From SFEL01 sp045592165 (GTDB lineage Bacteria > Bacillota > Clostridia > Christensenellales > CAG-138): a stretch of DNA of 15,872 bases. The translations under genes were made by a program, and so were the position numbers. Shown here in pieces: positions 7,464-14,899 of the stretch. Each line of letters begins with the position of its first letter. Position 1 is the first letter of the stretch. The stretch spans positions 1-15,872 of the forward strand of contig JAZNUG010000114.1 of the NCBI GenBank assembly GCA_045592165.1, in the 5' to 3' direction. The notes below the pieces were generated by a model. The model made no database searches and was not told the origin of the DNA. It was given only the letters and a program-made list of their open reading frames with translations.

Positions 7464-8264
7464 TTACTTGCTGCTCAATACAGCATCCTTTTCTATAACT
7501 GCCCGCATAGCCTCGTGTATTGCATGCTCAAAGCCGTTTGCCTGCAGGCTCAGTATGCCCTCTATGGTGGTGCCGCCGGGTGTGGTCACCTGATCGATAA
7601 GAGCAAAGGGGTGCTCACCGCTTTCCGCAACCAGCTTTGCGCTGCCCATCACGGTGCTTGCGGCAATGGCAAGGGCCTTGTCCTTGGATAAGCCGTATTT
7701 CACTCCCGCGCGGGCGCAGGCATCAATATACATATACACAAAGGCAACGCCGCAGCCTGCAATGGCCTTGAAGGGGGTAAATTCATCCTCGGTAAGCTCA
7801 ATCAGCTCGCCCACCGCACCGAATATCTCCCGCACCATGTCCTTCTGTGCCTCTGTTACATCAGCAGAAGGAGTAAAGCAGGTGGTGGATGCGCCCACCT
7901 TGGCATTTACATTGGGCATTACCCTTACAACCGGCACATCCTGTCCCAAAGCTTCTTTAAGGTAGGTTATGTCCCTTCCGGCCGCTATGGAAATAACAGG
8001 CTGATTGTCAGCAAGGCTGGCCTTTATCTGAGGAAGTACTTCCGAAAAGGACTGGGGAGTTACGGATACTATTACCGCATCCGCCTGAACCACCGCTTCC
8101 GCAATTGTCTCAACGGGAGTAACGCCAAGCTTCTGCGCAATTTCCGCTGTCTTTTTGAAGGTGCGGTTATAGCAGAGTATATCCTTTGCCGCAAAGCCGT
8201 TGTTTACCATTCCGCCGATAATGGCGCTTGCCATATTGCCTATTCCGATAAAGCAGTATTTCAT
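7464..8264 (-). CDS. proC: Pyrroline-5-carboxylate reductase
   Basis: It catalyses the last step of proline synthesis, reducing 1-pyrroline-5-carboxylate to proline with NAD(P)H in the cytoplasm. The 266 residues, the family's normal length, begin with a Rossmann dinucleotide-binding site (CFIGIGNMASAIIGGM). The C-terminal half carries the family signature around DQVTTPGGTTIEGI, which forms the dimer and substrate site. The frame stays open upstream to an ATG at 8357, but that would add 31 non-homologous residues read through the promoter. The chosen ATG at 8264 directly precedes the Rossmann strand and has GGGGGAT before it. The gene is alone on the minus strand, divergent from queA and convergent with the aldo/keto reductase. 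No other proline gene is in the window. Confidence 0.94.
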   Translation of the reverse strand: MKYCFIGIGNMASAIIGGMVNNGFAAKDILCYNRTFKKTAEIAQKLGVTPVETIAEAVVQADAVIVSVTPQSFSEVLPQIKASLADNQPVISIAAGRDITYLKEALGQDVPVVRVMPNVNAKVGASTTCFTPSADVTEAQKDMVREIFGAVGELIELTEDEFTPFKAIAGCGVAFVYMYIDACARAGVKYGLSKDKALAIAASTVMGSAKLVAESGEHPFALIDQVTTPGGTTIEGILSLQANGFEHAIHEAMRAVIEKDAVLSSK

Positions 8265-8291
8265 ACCCTTATCCCCCATGTTTTTTGTTTT

Positions 8292-8320
8292 ATTATAGCA
8301 TATATTTTTGCTGTAAACAG
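8292..8320 (-). promoter_or_regulatory. Extended -10 promoter of proC
   Basis: On the minus strand TGCTATAAT (8292-8300) is a perfect extended -10 box. A weak CTGTTT (8315-8320) occupies the -35 position at 17 bases. The predicted start is near 8285, about 20 bases before the start codon, which supports the short proC start. Confidence 0.6.
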
Positions 8321-8334
8321 GGGGGATTTGCGCC

Positions 8335-8363
8335 TTGCTAAGGACCGCCCTTTGCAATATAAT
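8335..8363 (+). promoter_or_regulatory. Promoter of the queA-tgt-tsaE-tsaB-rimI operon
   Basis: TTGCTA (8335-8340) and a perfect TATAAT (8358-8363) are 17 bases apart. RNA would start near 8370 with a leader of about 35 bases. The -35 boxes of this and the divergent proC promoter face each other across only 14 bases, so a single bound regulator could affect both. Confidence 0.6.
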
Positions 8364-8404
8364 GTAATGGCGAATGTAATAACGTTATACTAAGGAGCAA
8401 CCCT

Positions 8405-9427
8405 TTGAAAACCAGTGATTTTTACTACGATCTGCCCCAGGAGCTTATTGCCCAGTCCCCGGCAGAGGTGCGGAGCGCCTCCCGTCTTTTGGTATACGAC
8501 AGGGAAAATAAGACAGTCCGCCACGGCATATTTACCGATATACTGGAATACTTCCGCCCCGGCGATGTGCTGGTTCGCAACGTTACCCGTGTAATACCTG
8601 CCCGTCTTCACGGCATTCGGGAAGAAACCGGCGGCATGATGGAATTTCTGCTGCTCAAACGAATGGACGAGCACCATTGGGAATGTCTTGTAAAACCCGG
8701 CAGAAGAGCCAAACCCGGCCTCACCTTTAAAATCACCGATGAGCTTTCCGCAACAGTATGCGACAGCACCCCGGACGGAGGCCGCATAATACGGCTCAAT
8801 TACGACGGCGTATTCGAAGAGATACTGGACAGGGCAGGCGAAATGCCTCTCCCACCCTATATAACACAGCGCCTCGCGGAGCGTGACAGGTACCAGACGG
8901 TATATGCAAAGGAAAACGGTTCTGCCGCCGCCCCCACTGCGGGACTGCACTTCACCCCTGAGCTTATTGAGCAAATACGAGCTAATGGCGTACAGATCGC
9001 AGATGTTCTGCTGCATGTGGGGCTTGGCACTTTCCGTCCCGTATCCGCAGAAAACCTCGAAGAGCATCACATGCATTCGGAGTATTACGAATGCTCTCAG
9101 GAAACAGCAGACCTGATAAACAACGCACGGAAAAACGGCGGACGTATATTTGCCGTGGGAACCACCTCCTGCCGCACGCTGGAAAGCGTTGCCGACGAAG
9201 ACGGCATCGTCCATGCAAAATCCGGCTGGACAGACATCTTCATCACCCCCGGCTACAAATTCAAGGCGGTGGATAAGCTTATCACCAACTTCCACCTGCC
9301 GGAATCCACCCTGCTGATGCTGATAAGCGCCCTTGCCACCCGGGAAGAAATGCTGGATGTATACAGGCAGGCCGTTGAGGAGCGCTATCGCTTCTTCAGC
9401 TTTGGCGATGCTATGCTGATATTATAA
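8405..9427 (+). CDS. queA: S-adenosylmethionine:tRNA ribosyltransferase-isomerase
   Basis: QueA transfers and isomerises the ribose of S-adenosylmethionine onto 7-aminomethyl-7-deazaguanine in tRNA, making epoxyqueuosine at wobble position 34. The 340 residues are full length and show the family's YDLPQELIAQSP start, GLHFTPELIEQI, HVGLGTFRPV, HSEYYE, GTTSCRTLES and ITNFHLPESTLLMLISAL. Translation starts at TTG (8405-8407): AAGGAG at 8393-8398 ends six bases before it, and no in-frame ATG precedes the conserved N-terminus. It heads a tight operon, with tgt 14 bases downstream. No preQ1-synthesis genes and no recognisable preQ1 riboswitch are present in the short leader. Confidence 0.95.
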   Translation: MKTSDFYYDLPQELIAQSPAEVRSASRLLVYDRENKTVRHGIFTDILEYFRPGDVLVRNVTRVIPARLHGIREETGGMMEFLLLKRMDEHHWECLVKPGRRAKPGLTFKITDELSATVCDSTPDGGRIIRLNYDGVFEEILDRAGEMPLPPYITQRLAERDRYQTVYAKENGSAAAPTAGLHFTPELIEQIRANGVQIADVLLHVGLGTFRPVSAENLEEHHMHSEYYECSQETADLINNARKNGGRIFAVGTTSCRTLESVADEDGIVHAKSGWTDIFITPGYKFKAVDKLITNFHLPESTLLMLISALATREEMLDVYRQAVEERYRFFSFGDAMLIL

Positions 9428-9441
9428 AAGGAGCTGACACA

Positions 9442-10566
9442 ATGGCAAAATTTGACTTCAAATACGAACTGCTCCACGTTTGCAAGCAGTCCGGCGCAAG
9501 GCGCGGCAGGCTGCATACCCCCCATGGAGTTATTGAAACCCCCTGCTATATGCCGGTGGGCACTCAGGCTACCGTTAAAGCCATGCTGCCCAGGGATGTT
9601 GAGGATATTGGCTCCATGATCATCCTTGCCAATACCTACCATCTCTTTGAGCGGCCCGGTCACAAGCTGGTGGCTGAAGCAGGCGGCCTTCACAACTTCA
9701 TGCGCTGGAATAAGCCCATCCTTACAGACAGCGGCGGATTTCAGGTATTCAGCCTTGCGGCGGCCAACAAGATAAAAGAAGACGGCGTTGAGTTCCGCTC
9801 TCTGCTGGACGGCAAAAAGCATTTCTTCACCCCCGAGCTTGTTATGGAAATAGAAGAAGCTCTGGGCGCGGATATCATAATGGCATTTGACGAATGTGCC
9901 CCCTATCCTTCCACCTATGAATACGCAAAAGCCGCAATGGAGCGTACCCATCGCTGGGTTGTGCGCTGCAAGGAAGCCCATAAGAGGGAAGACCAGGCGC
10001 TGTTCGGCATTGTGCAGGGTAATATGTACGGAGACCTTCGCATTGAAAGCGCAAAGTTCCTTGCTTCTCTGGATTTGCCCGGCTATGGCATAGGCGGCCT
10101 TTCCGTTGGCGAACCCAAGCCCATCATGTACGATATGCTGGAGCAGATGATGCCCTACATGCCGGAAAACAAGCCCCGCTACCTTATGGGCGTGGGCAGC
10201 CCCGATTGTCTGGTTGAAGGTGCAATCCGCGGTGTGGATATGTTTGACTGCGTACTGCAGACCCGCATAGCAAGAAACGGTCTGGCCCTTACCGGCACAG
10301 GCAAAAAGATGCTCCGCAATGCCACATTCGAGCATGACTTTACCCCCATCGAAGAGGGCTGCGACTGCTATGCCTGCAAGAATGGCTTTACAAGGGCGTA
10401 TATCCGCCACCTTGTAAAATGCAAAGAAATACTTGCTTCCCAGCTTATCACCACCCACAACCTGCGCTTCTCCATACGCCTTATGGAGCAGGTGCGCGAG
10501 GCTATCGAGCAGGACAGGCTCCTTGATCTTCGGGACGAACTCAAGGCGAAAGGCGCGCTGGACTGA
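9442..10566 (+). CDS. tgt: tRNA-guanine transglycosylase (queuine tRNA-ribosyltransferase)
   Basis: Tgt exchanges guanine 34 of GUN-anticodon tRNAs (Asp, Asn, His, Tyr) for the queuosine precursor preQ1, the step before QueA. The 374 residues match the family length. LTDSGGFQVFS contains D96, the likely acid/base aspartate; D269 in VDMFDCVLQTR is the expected nucleophile. Zinc ligands are visible as C307, C309, C312 and the His of TTHN near 339. PVGTQATVKAM (38-48) and GGLSVGEP are further family motifs. GGAG lies a few bases before the ATG. The gene ends in TGATG, so its stop overlaps the tsaE start by one base and the two are probably translationally coupled. Confidence 0.96.
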   Translation: MAKFDFKYELLHVCKQSGARRGRLHTPHGVIETPCYMPVGTQATVKAMLPRDVEDIGSMIILANTYHLFERPGHKLVAEAGGLHNFMRWNKPILTDSGGFQVFSLAAANKIKEDGVEFRSLLDGKKHFFTPELVMEIEEALGADIIMAFDECAPYPSTYEYAKAAMERTHRWVVRCKEAHKREDQALFGIVQGNMYGDLRIESAKFLASLDLPGYGIGGLSVGEPKPIMYDMLEQMMPYMPENKPRYLMGVGSPDCLVEGAIRGVDMFDCVLQTRIARNGLALTGTGKKMLRNATFEHDFTPIEEGCDCYACKNGFTRAYIRHLVKCKEILASQLITTHNLRFSIRLMEQVREAIEQDRLLDLRDELKAKGALD

Positions 10567-11021
10567 TGGAATACACCCTGACTAACGTAACCGAACAGCA
10601 GCTTGAGGAAATCGCCGGCCGCGTTGCCTCCGGTCTTTTCCCCGGTGCATTCATAGCCCTCTTCGGCGACCTTGGCGCAGGCAAAACCGCCTTTACAAGA
10701 TACGCCGCAAAGGCCCTTGGCATAGAGGACATACAAAGCCCCACCTTCACCATAGTCCGTGAACATAACGGCTCCCTTCCCCTTTTTCACTTTGACTGCT
10801 ACCGCCTTGAAGATGAGGAAGAGCTGTATGCCATAGGATTTGATGATTACCTTGCCCGCGGCGGCGCAATCATTATGGAATGGTGCGAGCGGGTGCCCTA
10901 TGCCCTGCCAAATGAACGGCTGGAGCTGCACATCACAGGCTCCGGCGCAATGCCCCGCACCCTGCGCTTTGTGCCCGTCGGCCAACAATATCAAACACTT
11001 CTGGAGAGTATAAAATGCTGA
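10566..11021 (+). CDS. tsaE: tRNA threonylcarbamoyladenosine biosynthesis ATPase TsaE
   Basis: TsaE is the ATPase that, with TsaB and TsaD, helps install threonylcarbamoyl on A37 of ANN-decoding tRNAs (t6A). The 151 residues show the Walker A loop GDLGAGKT (34-41), SPTFTIV (58-64), the HFDCYRL segment (75-81) and a Walker-B-like IIMEWCERV, all in the family order. The length is typical. It overlaps tgt by one base and tsaB by seven, so translation is probably coupled on both sides. The pairing with tsaB is a standard bacterial arrangement; tsaD and tsaC are not in this window. Confidence 0.95.
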   Translation: MEYTLTNVTEQQLEEIAGRVASGLFPGAFIALFGDLGAGKTAFTRYAAKALGIEDIQSPTFTIVREHNGSLPLFHFDCYRLEDEEELYAIGFDDYLARGGAIIMEWCERVPYALPNERLELHITGSGAMPRTLRFVPVGQQYQTLLESIKC

Positions 11022-11662
11022 TGCTTTGCCTTTCCACCTCCGGCCCTGTGGCCTCTGCCGCCCTCATAAAGGACGGCCAGGTCATATCCCTTCAGCAGGG
11101 CGGACGGGGACTTACCCATTCACAAACCATAATGGCCCTTGCAGAGCAAGCCATACTTTCCTGCGGATGCAATCCTCAGGATATGGATGCCTTTGCCGTG
11201 GATGCAGGCCCCGGCTCCTTTACCGGAGTACGCATAGGCGTATGCGCCGTAAATGCCATGGCTGCCGCATTCAATAAGCCTGTTGTGCAGGTCAGTTCCC
11301 TCGAGGGGCTGCTGTACGGCCTTGATCATGCCTGTGCCCTCATAGACTGCCGCAACGGCAACGGCTATGCAATGGCTGTATCCGATGAAGTAGTCATACC
11401 TCCCTCCGCAGTGGTAATATCCGAATTGCTGGAAACCCTCCCCGCCGATACCCTTATCACAGGAGACGGCGCAGCTCTCCACAGAGATACCATAATATCC
11501 GCCCTGCCCTCAGCCCGCTTTGCAGATGAAAACGACGTAAATGCAGCTAAGTGCGGCCTTGCGGCATGGGATAAGCTGATGGCGGAAGAAACCCTGCAGG
11601 AGGCAATGCCCCTTTACCTTCGCCCCTCTCAGGCGGAACGCATGGCAAAGGAGAAAAAATAA
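11015..11662 (+). CDS. tsaB: tRNA threonylcarbamoyladenosine biosynthesis protein TsaB
   Basis: TsaB is a catalytically inactive paralogue of TsaD (ASKHA fold) that forms the heterodimer needed for t6A37 synthesis. The 215 residues begin with LCLSTSGPVASAAL, the phosphate-1-like strand, followed by THSQTIM (34-40) and the diagnostic AVDAGPGSFTGVRIG (61-75). It is too short to be TsaD and lacks a metal-binding HxxxH. Its ATG lies inside the end of tsaE, and its stop directly abuts the rimI start. Confidence 0.94.
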   Translation: MLMLCLSTSGPVASAALIKDGQVISLQQGGRGLTHSQTIMALAEQAILSCGCNPQDMDAFAVDAGPGSFTGVRIGVCAVNAMAAAFNKPVVQVSSLEGLLYGLDHACALIDCRNGNGYAMAVSDEVVIPPSAVVISELLETLPADTLITGDGAALHRDTIISALPSARFADENDVNAAKCGLAAWDKLMAEETLQEAMPLYLRPSQAERMAKEKK

Positions 11663-12130
11663 ATGAGCATACAATTTCGACCCATGCAGAAGGCGGATGT
11701 GCCCCGCATAGCGGAAATGGAAAGGCTGTGTTTCCGCTCCCCCTGGTCCGAAAGTTCCCTGCTTGGCGAGCTGAAAAACAATATTGCACATTATCGGGTA
11801 GGCGAGATAGGCGGCGTTATAATGGCCTACGGCGGCATGTGGGTAATGTACGGCGAAGCCCATATCACAAACGTTGCGGTGCATCCCGATTACCGGGGAC
11901 ATGGCTACGGACGGCAGCTGATGGAGCACATGATGGAAACTGCCATGCTGCATCATGCGGTCAGCATGACGCTGGAAGTACGCATATCCAATACCGTTGC
12001 TCAAAACCTTTATACTTCAATGGGCTTTGAGGTGGCGGGCCGCCGCAAAAAGTATTATTCAGATACCGGTGAAGACGGCCTTATAATGTGGAACAAGGAC
12101 CTGCCCGCCTATAAGAAAAGGGCAGATTGA
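11663..12130 (+). CDS. rimI: Ribosomal protein S18 alanine N-acetyltransferase RimI (GNAT)
   Basis: RimI-type GNAT enzymes acetylate the N-terminal alanine of ribosomal protein S18; some have wider protein targets. The 155 residues carry NVAVHPDYRGHGYGRQLM (70-87), with the RGHGYG acetyl-CoA pyrophosphate loop, EVRISN (105-110) and YTSMGFEVAGRRKKYY (117-132), all in the usual RimI order. The ATG immediately follows the tsaB stop, and AAAGGAG ends nine bases upstream. RimI next to tsaB is a widespread order and supports the name over a generic acetyltransferase. The stop codon overlaps the next promoter's -35 box. Confidence 0.9.
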   Translation: MSIQFRPMQKADVPRIAEMERLCFRSPWSESSLLGELKNNIAHYRVGEIGGVIMAYGGMWVMYGEAHITNVAVHPDYRGHGYGRQLMEHMMETAMLHHAVSMTLEVRISNTVAQNLYTSMGFEVAGRRKKYYSDTGEDGLIMWNKDLPAYKKRAD

Positions 12131-12155
12131 CAAACACACCTATGGGGTGTAGCAT
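12127..12155 (+). promoter_or_regulatory. Possible promoter of ridA-comEC
   Basis: A perfect TTGACA (12127-12132) overlaps the rimI stop; 17 bases on lies TAGCAT (12150-12155), four of six matches. A short inverted repeat, ACACC/GGTGT, sits in the spacer and could be an operator or chance. No terminator precedes it, so readthrough from the upstream operon is also likely. Confidence 0.45.
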
Positions 12156-12195
12156 TTTGGTAAGGTTTTGATATTATTTAAAGGAGATATACGCC

Positions 12196-12597
12196 ATGAA
12201 GAAGATAATCAACTGCGACAAGGCTCCCGCCGCTATCGGCCCCTACAATCACGCATCTGATGTAAACGGTTTTGTATTCACCTCCGGTCAGCTGGGTCTT
12301 GATCCCGCCACCGGCAAGCTGGTTGAAGGCGTTGAAGCACAGGCCCGTCAGGCCCTTATCAACCTTAAGAATGTTCTTATGGAAGCCGGCTGCACCGATA
12401 TAAAGCAGGACGTGCTCAAGACCACCGTATTTTTAGTGGATATGAATGACTTTGCCACCGTAAATAAGGCATACAGCGAAGTATTCGATTCTGACTTCCC
12501 CGCCCGTTCCTGCGTACAGGTAGCCAAGCTGCCCGCCGGCGGTCTGGTTGAGATCGAAGCAATCGCCTTCAGGGGAATAATGAAGGCTGTATTCTAA
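12196..12597 (+). CDS. ridA: RidA-family (YjgF/YER057c/UK114) enamine/imine deaminase
   Basis: RidA hydrolyses reactive 2-aminoacrylate and related enamines released by PLP enzymes such as threonine and serine dehydratases, protecting other PLP enzymes. The 133 residues are full length. Visible marks are APAAIGPYNHA (10-20), FTSGQLGLDP (28-37), DVLKTTVFLVDM (72-83), and the signature FPARSCVQVAKLPAGGLVEIEAIA with R104, the catalytic arginine, and E121. AAGGAGATATACGCC precedes the ATG, a strong binding site. The last base of its stop (TAATG) is the first base of the comEC start, an unusual coupling between a metabolite-repair enzyme and a DNA-uptake channel. Confidence 0.95.
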   Translation: MKKIINCDKAPAAIGPYNHASDVNGFVFTSGQLGLDPATGKLVEGVEAQARQALINLKNVLMEAGCTDIKQDVLKTTVFLVDMNDFATVNKAYSEVFDSDFPARSCVQVAKLPAGGLVEIEAIAFRGIMKAVF

Positions 12598-13778
12598 TGG
12601 ATACCCGCCAGCCTGTATTCCATTATAGGCCGATGGCAGCATTGGCCTTGGGAGTATGCGCCGGCATAATACTTTCAGATATTTTTAAGGGCACATGGCT
12701 TTTTATTGCCTTGTGCCTTTTTCTGTGCGGTTTTGCCCTCAGCATGAAACTGAACCGCCATGGCTGGGCAGTATTTTACATCTGCACTGCGCTGAGCATT
12801 GCCCGCTGTATGTTTCCGGCCCTTCGGCTGCCCTTGGGTATTATGGCTCCCTTTCACTATACAAGAGAAGCCCTTATCCAGGTCACGGCTTCGCTTTTTG
12901 ATAAACAGTCCCCTATACTTCAGGCCATGCTGTGGGGATACAAAGGAGATATTTCCGCCGACGTTTATGCTGCCTACCGTACCAGCGGCATAGCCCATGT
13001 GCTGGCTCTTTCAGGTTTGCATGTTTCCTTTGTTGCGGTGCTGGCAGACAGGCTGACCAGAAAATGTCCCATACAGCCAAAGTTTTATATTACCACCGGG
13101 CTGCTTACTGTCTACTGCGCCGTGGCTGCTTTTCCGTCATCCCTTATCCGTGCAGCCGTAATGACCCTCTGCGCCCTGTACGGCCGTGTCTGCGGCAGAA
13201 GATACGATATGCTGAGCAGCATGTCCTTTGCAGCAGCCGTTATACTCATATGCGATCCTTCTGCCCTCTTCGAAATAGGCTTTCAGCTTTCCTTCGGGGC
13301 TGTGCTGACAATTGCGCTGCTGATGGGGCCAATATCTGAAAAGCTGCGTTTTCTTCCCGATGACATTGCGGCCATCATAGCCGTATCAGTCTGCGGTACC
13401 CTTGGCACACTTCCCCTGTCGGTATATTACTTTGGCACAATTCCTGTGCTGAGCCTGTTTGCAAATATACTGATACTCCCCATAGTCCCCTTTGTCTTTA
13501 TCTCCGCCCTTCTTATCACGCTGACCGGGCTTGCTGCGCCGGGCTTTGCCGCAATGCTTGCCCCTGTGGGAGAGTTTCTTGCCGCCGTGATGACATCGGC
13601 GGCACAGGCCGTATCTTTCCTGGACTTCGCCCTGCAGGAATCAAGCATCTCCTCCGCCGCCTGCCTGTTTATTTACCTTGGCTATATATGCATCTCAGAC
13701 TATCCGCTGATTCCTCAGCATAAGAAATACGCCGCATGCGCCGCCATGTTTGCAGGGGCGGTATTGTGCATGATATAA
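12597..13778 (+). CDS. comEC: ComEC/Rec2-family membrane protein, competence core only
   Basis: ComEC forms the inner-membrane channel for single-stranded DNA entry during transformation. The 393 residues contain two N-terminal hydrophobic segments and the Competence domain from about 110, with the diagnostic YRTSGIAHVLALSGLHVSF, then several membrane helices rich in Leu, Ala and Ile. Full-length ComEC is usually about 700-800 residues with an N-terminal OB-like DUF4131 region and a C-terminal metallo-beta-lactamase-like domain. The first is largely reduced here and the second is absent, since the stop is followed after seven bases by holA. The frame is intact, so this is a short form rather than an obvious pseudogene. 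The start overlaps the ridA stop by one base; no clear binding site of its own is visible. Confidence 0.85.
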   Translation: MDTRQPVFHYRPMAALALGVCAGIILSDIFKGTWLFIALCLFLCGFALSMKLNRHGWAVFYICTALSIARCMFPALRLPLGIMAPFHYTREALIQVTASLFDKQSPILQAMLWGYKGDISADVYAAYRTSGIAHVLALSGLHVSFVAVLADRLTRKCPIQPKFYITTGLLTVYCAVAAFPSSLIRAAVMTLCALYGRVCGRRYDMLSSMSFAAAVILICDPSALFEIGFQLSFGAVLTIALLMGPISEKLRFLPDDIAAIIAVSVCGTLGTLPLSVYYFGTIPVLSLFANILILPIVPFVFISALLITLTGLAAPGFAAMLAPVGEFLAAVMTSAAQAVSFLDFALQESSISSAACLFIYLGYICISDYPLIPQHKKYAACAAMFAGAVLCMI

Positions 13779-13779
13779 T
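13771..13779 (+). promoter_or_regulatory. Possible extended -10 at the holA start
   Basis: TGATATAAT is a perfect extended -10 box made by the last codons and stop of comEC. RNA starting seven bases downstream would begin at the holA ATG itself. No -35 box is present, so it may be a chance product of ATG ATA TAA. Confidence 0.3.
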
Positions 13780-13785
13780 GCAGCC

Positions 13786-14769
13786 ATGGATTACATGACG
13801 TTTTTCAAAAACATAAAGAGCAATTCCCTTTCCGGCGTTTACCTTATGCATGGCGAAGAGGAATATGTAAAGGACAGCGCCCTCAAAGCACTCAGGGATA
13901 CCCTTGACGATGTCAGCCGGGAGCTGAACTTTCAGACCATAGAGGAAGCAAACGCAGACGAAATCATCTCCGCCTGCGAAATGCTGCCTTTCTTTGCTGA
14001 ACGTCGAATCGTAGTATGCAAAAGCCTCCCCACAGACAGCGAGGGAAAAAAGCTTGCTGAATATCTCCCTTCCATGCCGGACAGCACATTGCTCGTCTTC
14101 TTCATTCGCGGCAAAGCGAAGGAAACCCTCGCCATCGTAAAAGCCATAAAATCCGCAGGCTCCGTAGTTGACTTTGCCAAATGCACCCCTCAGGAAGCCA
14201 TAAAGTGGGTAATTCAGCAGCAGAAGCGACTGAATGTTGTCATTACCGAAGCCGCCGCCCGACATATAGTCAACCTTGCGGGAGTGGATATTTCTGTGCT
14301 GAACAATGAGCTCTGCAAAGCCGCAGGTTTTGTTGGCTCCGGGAATGAGCTTACCAAGGAAGCAATATCTCAATGTGTTACCCGCAGCCTTGAGGTAAGG
14401 ATATTTGATATGCAGGATTATTTCCTTGCAGGCAAGGCACAGGATGGTATGCGGGCCTATCGGGCTATGCTTGCCGACGGTGAAAATCCCTTCGGAATAG
14501 CCGCCTTTATGGAAAACCGTTTCAAGGCCATGCTTACCGCCCGCACCCTCATCGACAAGGGGCTGAACAGGGACCGTGTACTTGCCGTTACCGGCAGTTC
14601 CTTCCCTGCAAAAAAAGCATACGAAGCCGCTTTGCGCTATTCCAGAAAAGAGCTTGTGGATATACTCCGCCGCTTTGCAAACGTTGGCTATTTGCAGGTT
14701 TCCGGCCAGCAGACGGATACCTCTGCCCTGGAGATGGCTCTTATTCAATCCATGCCGAAGAAGCGGTAA
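13786..14769 (+). CDS. holA: DNA polymerase III subunit delta
   Basis: HolA is the clamp-loader subunit that opens the beta sliding clamp during replication. The 327 residues are of normal length and fit the family: GVYLMHGEEEYVKDSAL (17-33) is the degenerate nucleotide-binding start, LPFFAERRIVVCKSLP (66-81) the clamp-contact region, ISVLNNELCKAA the middle domain, and FDMQDYFLAGKAQDGM the C-terminal helical collar. It follows comEC by seven bases, the usual Firmicute order. No Shine-Dalgarno sequence is visible before the ATG at 13786, so translation may depend on coupling to comEC or on a leaderless message. A second ATG at residue 4 (13795) is an alternative start. No clear terminator follows. 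Confidence 0.93.
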   Translation: MDYMTFFKNIKSNSLSGVYLMHGEEEYVKDSALKALRDTLDDVSRELNFQTIEEANADEIISACEMLPFFAERRIVVCKSLPTDSEGKKLAEYLPSMPDSTLLVFFIRGKAKETLAIVKAIKSAGSVVDFAKCTPQEAIKWVIQQQKRLNVVITEAAARHIVNLAGVDISVLNNELCKAAGFVGSGNELTKEAISQCVTRSLEVRIFDMQDYFLAGKAQDGMRAYRAMLADGENPFGIAAFMENRFKAMLTARTLIDKGLNRDRVLAVTGSSFPAKKAYEAALRYSRKELVDILRRFANVGYLQVSGQQTDTSALEMALIQSMPKKR

Positions 14770-14824
14770 AATCCAGGCTTTGTATCTCCCCCAAAAACTA
14801 ATTGGCATTTTTTTAACGAAATTA

Positions 14825-14853
14825 TTGGATTTGTACCGTGATAATGATATAAT
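14825..14853 (+). promoter_or_regulatory. Promoter of the NuoE-like/hydrogenase-like cluster
   Basis: TTGGAT (14825-14830), a 17-base spacer and a perfect TATAAT (14848-14853) make one of the best promoters here. Transcription should begin near 14860, leaving a leader of about 40 bases before the ATG at 14900. Confidence 0.7.
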
Positions 14854-14899
14854 TCTTCATATACCCCATTTCATTCATACATTTCAAGGAGATATGACC

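Noticed and set aside
8265..8357. N-terminal extension of proC to the ATG at 8357
   Set aside because: The extra residues would be translated from the extended -10 promoter region and precede the Rossmann strand without any homology.
8364..8404. preQ1 riboswitch before queA
   Set aside because: The leader is short and lacks the A-rich tail and the stem-pairing pattern of the known preQ1 class I aptamer.
8390..10994. Long minus-strand frames opposite queA, tgt and tsaE
   Set aside because: They are shadows of highly conserved plus-strand genes and lack binding sites.
12180..12195. AAGGAGATATAC before ridA, the same as a common expression-vector binding site
   Set aside because: It is a natural strong Shine-Dalgarno in an ordinary gene context; no vector sequence is nearby, so chance likeness is the simplest reading.
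14576..14899. Upstream extension of the NuoE-like protein
   Set aside because: It overlaps holA in another frame; the promoter at 14825-14853 and the binding site at 14886-14891 fix the start at 14900.
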